Shown: one piece after another, positions 63,085-64,000 of the stretch
How positions within the stretch are numbered: position 1 is the stretch's first letter
Layout: every line of letters begins with the position of its first letter
DNA from: Cloacibacterium caeni
GTDB taxonomy: Bacteria; Bacteroidota; Bacteroidia; Flavobacteriales; Weeksellaceae
DNA: 64,000 nucleotides
Assembly: GCF_907163105.1 (NCBI RefSeq)
Contig: NZ_OU015321.1
Location: 1,736,001 to 1,800,000 of the forward strand
Direction: 5' to 3'
Position numbers and translations under genes: made by a program
Notes under the pieces: generated by a model
Told to the model about the DNA's origin: nothing
Databases searched by the model: none
The model's input: only the letters and a program-made list of their open reading frames with translations

Positions 63085-63375
63085 CTATGCCATTTCTTTT
63101 TTCTTGATTAACAGTTTCTTAGCAGTATCATAACACTGGTCTAAACTTTCTTCAAAACTAGCACTTGTCTTCTTTACCACAATATCATCACCTGGAACAT
63201 GTAATCTAATCTCAGCAGTCTTGTTTTCTTTTTCAGAAGAATTCTCTACTTTTAGAAACACTTCGCACTCGATAATTTTATCATAAAAGGTATCTAATTT
63301 ATTTAATTTTTTGTCTAAATATTCTTCTAGTGGTGCATGTGGTGTTAAACCGATTGATTGTACTGTAATTTTCAT
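63085..63375 (-). CDS. hpf: Ribosome hibernation promoting factor (short HPF/RaiA type)
   Basis: 96 residues: MKITVQSIGLTPHAPLEEYL, DTFYDKIIECEVFLKVEN and the C-terminal DDIVVKKTSASFEESLDQCY. Only the N-terminal ribosome-binding domain is present, so it is the short form without the dimerisation domain. It binds the A/P sites of idle ribosomes. It follows the tyrosine recombinase gene by 35 bp. Confidence 0.92.
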   Translation of the reverse strand: MKITVQSIGLTPHAPLEEYLDKKLNKLDTFYDKIIECEVFLKVENSSEKENKTAEIRLHVPGDDIVVKKTSASFEESLDQCYDTAKKLLIKKKEMA

Positions 63376-63410
63376 AACGCTAACATTTTTTTTTAATTAA
63401 AAAAGAAAAA

Positions 63411-64000
63411 CTAATCTTCTTTTTTATAGGCTCTGGGATGAGCCTGATTAAACACTCTTTTTAATTGCTCTATATTGCCATTCGTGTAAACTTGTGTAGA
63501 AGCTAAACTAGAATGACCTAAGATTTTTTTAACTTTAGAAATTTCCGCGCCATTATTCAAAACATGAGTAGCAAAGCTATGCCTTAAAATATGTGGACTC
63601 TTTTTTTTCTTTAAAGTTATAAGACTAAGGTAGCGATTTACCACCGAATACACAAATTTTTCGGATAGTTTTTTTCCATTTTCACGAACGAAAAAATAAA
63701 TACCAGAATCTTCATTAGGCTTTCTAATTGCTGTGTATTCCCGCATCTGTTTTAGTAGATTTTCAGAAATGGGAACTACTCTTTGCTTATTTCCTTTCCC
63801 TTTGACAAAGATTTCAGATTTTGAAAAATCTACTTGCTCTAATAATATATTGCAGAGTTCCGACTTTCTCATTCCAGTTTGGTAAAGCGTTTCTATAATG
63901 AGTTTTTCTAATAAGTTTTCTGGCTCTTTTTCTAAAATCTCACCCAAACTTTCCATTTCCTCTTCAGAAATAGGAATTTGTTTTTCGGCATAAAATTTAA
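63411..64000 (-). CDS. Tyrosine recombinase (XerC/XerD-like), N-terminus beyond the window
   Basis: The frame is open to the window edge (readable as NFYAEKQIPISEEEMESLGE before the internal Met at 63956), so the start lies outside. The catalytic domain shows Arg in TGMRKSELCN, Lys in FVKGKGNKQRVVP, HxxR in HILRHSFATH, His in GHSS and the nucleophile Tyr in STQVYTNGN. Size and neighbours (hpf, tuf) suggest the housekeeping Xer recombinase that resolves chromosome dimers rather than a phage integrase. Confidence 0.88.
   Translation of the reverse strand, partial: KFYAEKQIPISEEEMESLGEILEKEPENLLEKLIIETLYQTGMRKSELCNILLEQVDFSKSEIFVKGKGNKQRVVPISENLLKQMREYTAIRKPNEDSGIYFFVRENGKKLSEKFVYSVVNRYLSLITLKKKKSPHILRHSFATHVLNNGAEISKVKKILGHSSLASTQVYTNGNIEQLKRVFNQAHPRAYKKED

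Noticed and set aside
1..64000. CRISPR array, prophage or rRNA operon
   Set aside because: No regularly spaced 24-40-base repeats with unique spacers, no phage structural genes and no rRNA sequence are visible. The short 7-bp arrays lack spacers.

Overview
The window looks like chromosomal DNA of a low-GC Bacteroidota bacterium, most likely a flavobacterium of the Weeksellaceae/Chryseobacterium type (a Cloacibacterium-like genus is possible but not proven). The reasons are the TAnnTTTG -7 promoter boxes in front of many genes, type IX secretion (T9SS) cargo and plug proteins, a NadA/FolB/LptB/DUF3467 gene set typical of that class, and the layout xerC-like - hpf - tRNAs - tuf - tRNA-Trp - secE - nusG ... 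rplKAJL - rpoBC.

Layout. 1-12.8 kb: housekeeping genes on the minus strand (cobalamin adenosyltransferase, lptB, hemB, deoC, Lrp regulator, EEP nuclease, trmD, NDH-2), then a plus-strand run (GH25 lysozyme, HopJ-like protein, ABC-F ATPase) convergent with a Pif1-like helicase. 13-14.8 kb: a NorC-like cytochrome c and a NorB-like integral membrane subunit that lacks two histidines expected at the metal centres. 14.8-32.4 kb: mixed metabolism (gamma carbonic anhydrase, Nfu, hemH, a ParE-type toxin-antitoxin pair, T9SS plug, miaA, thioredoxin-like proteins, aroC, a GT-C-like membrane protein, tRNA-Cys, folB, nadA, gmk, yicC, lpxK, purine nucleoside phosphorylase). 32.5-35.3 kb: a small independent transcription unit (23-codon ORF in a structured RNA), then a PadR regulator with a palindromic operator and three tandem membrane paralogues sharing a nearly identical N-terminal module. 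35.3-45.3 kb: dinB, alpha-amylase, a secreted phosphodiesterase, a TonB-dependent receptor, a lipoprotein, a large T9SS beta-propeller protein and DUF3467. 45.3-62.3 kb: rpoC, rpoB, rplL, rplJ, rplA, rplK, then a non-ribosomal insert (secreted unknown protein, umuC, complete IS4-type element), then nusG, secE, tRNA-Trp, tuf. 62.5-64 kb: four tRNAs, hpf and a tyrosine recombinase cut by the window end.

The most striking non-gene structure is a set of short arrays with an exact 7-bp period (one with a 9-bp period) in intergenic gaps. One fills the gmk-yicC gap completely. Two have been captured in coding sequence: the start of hemH, which has no ATG, and the C-terminal linker of the ABC-F protein. 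The best candidates for something undescribed are the ligand-deficient NorB-like protein with its structured leader, the 32.6-kb small RNA/sORF unit, the PadR plus three-paralogue membrane locus, and the heptad arrays. All functional statements rest on reading the sequence and recalled family knowledge; no database search was run.
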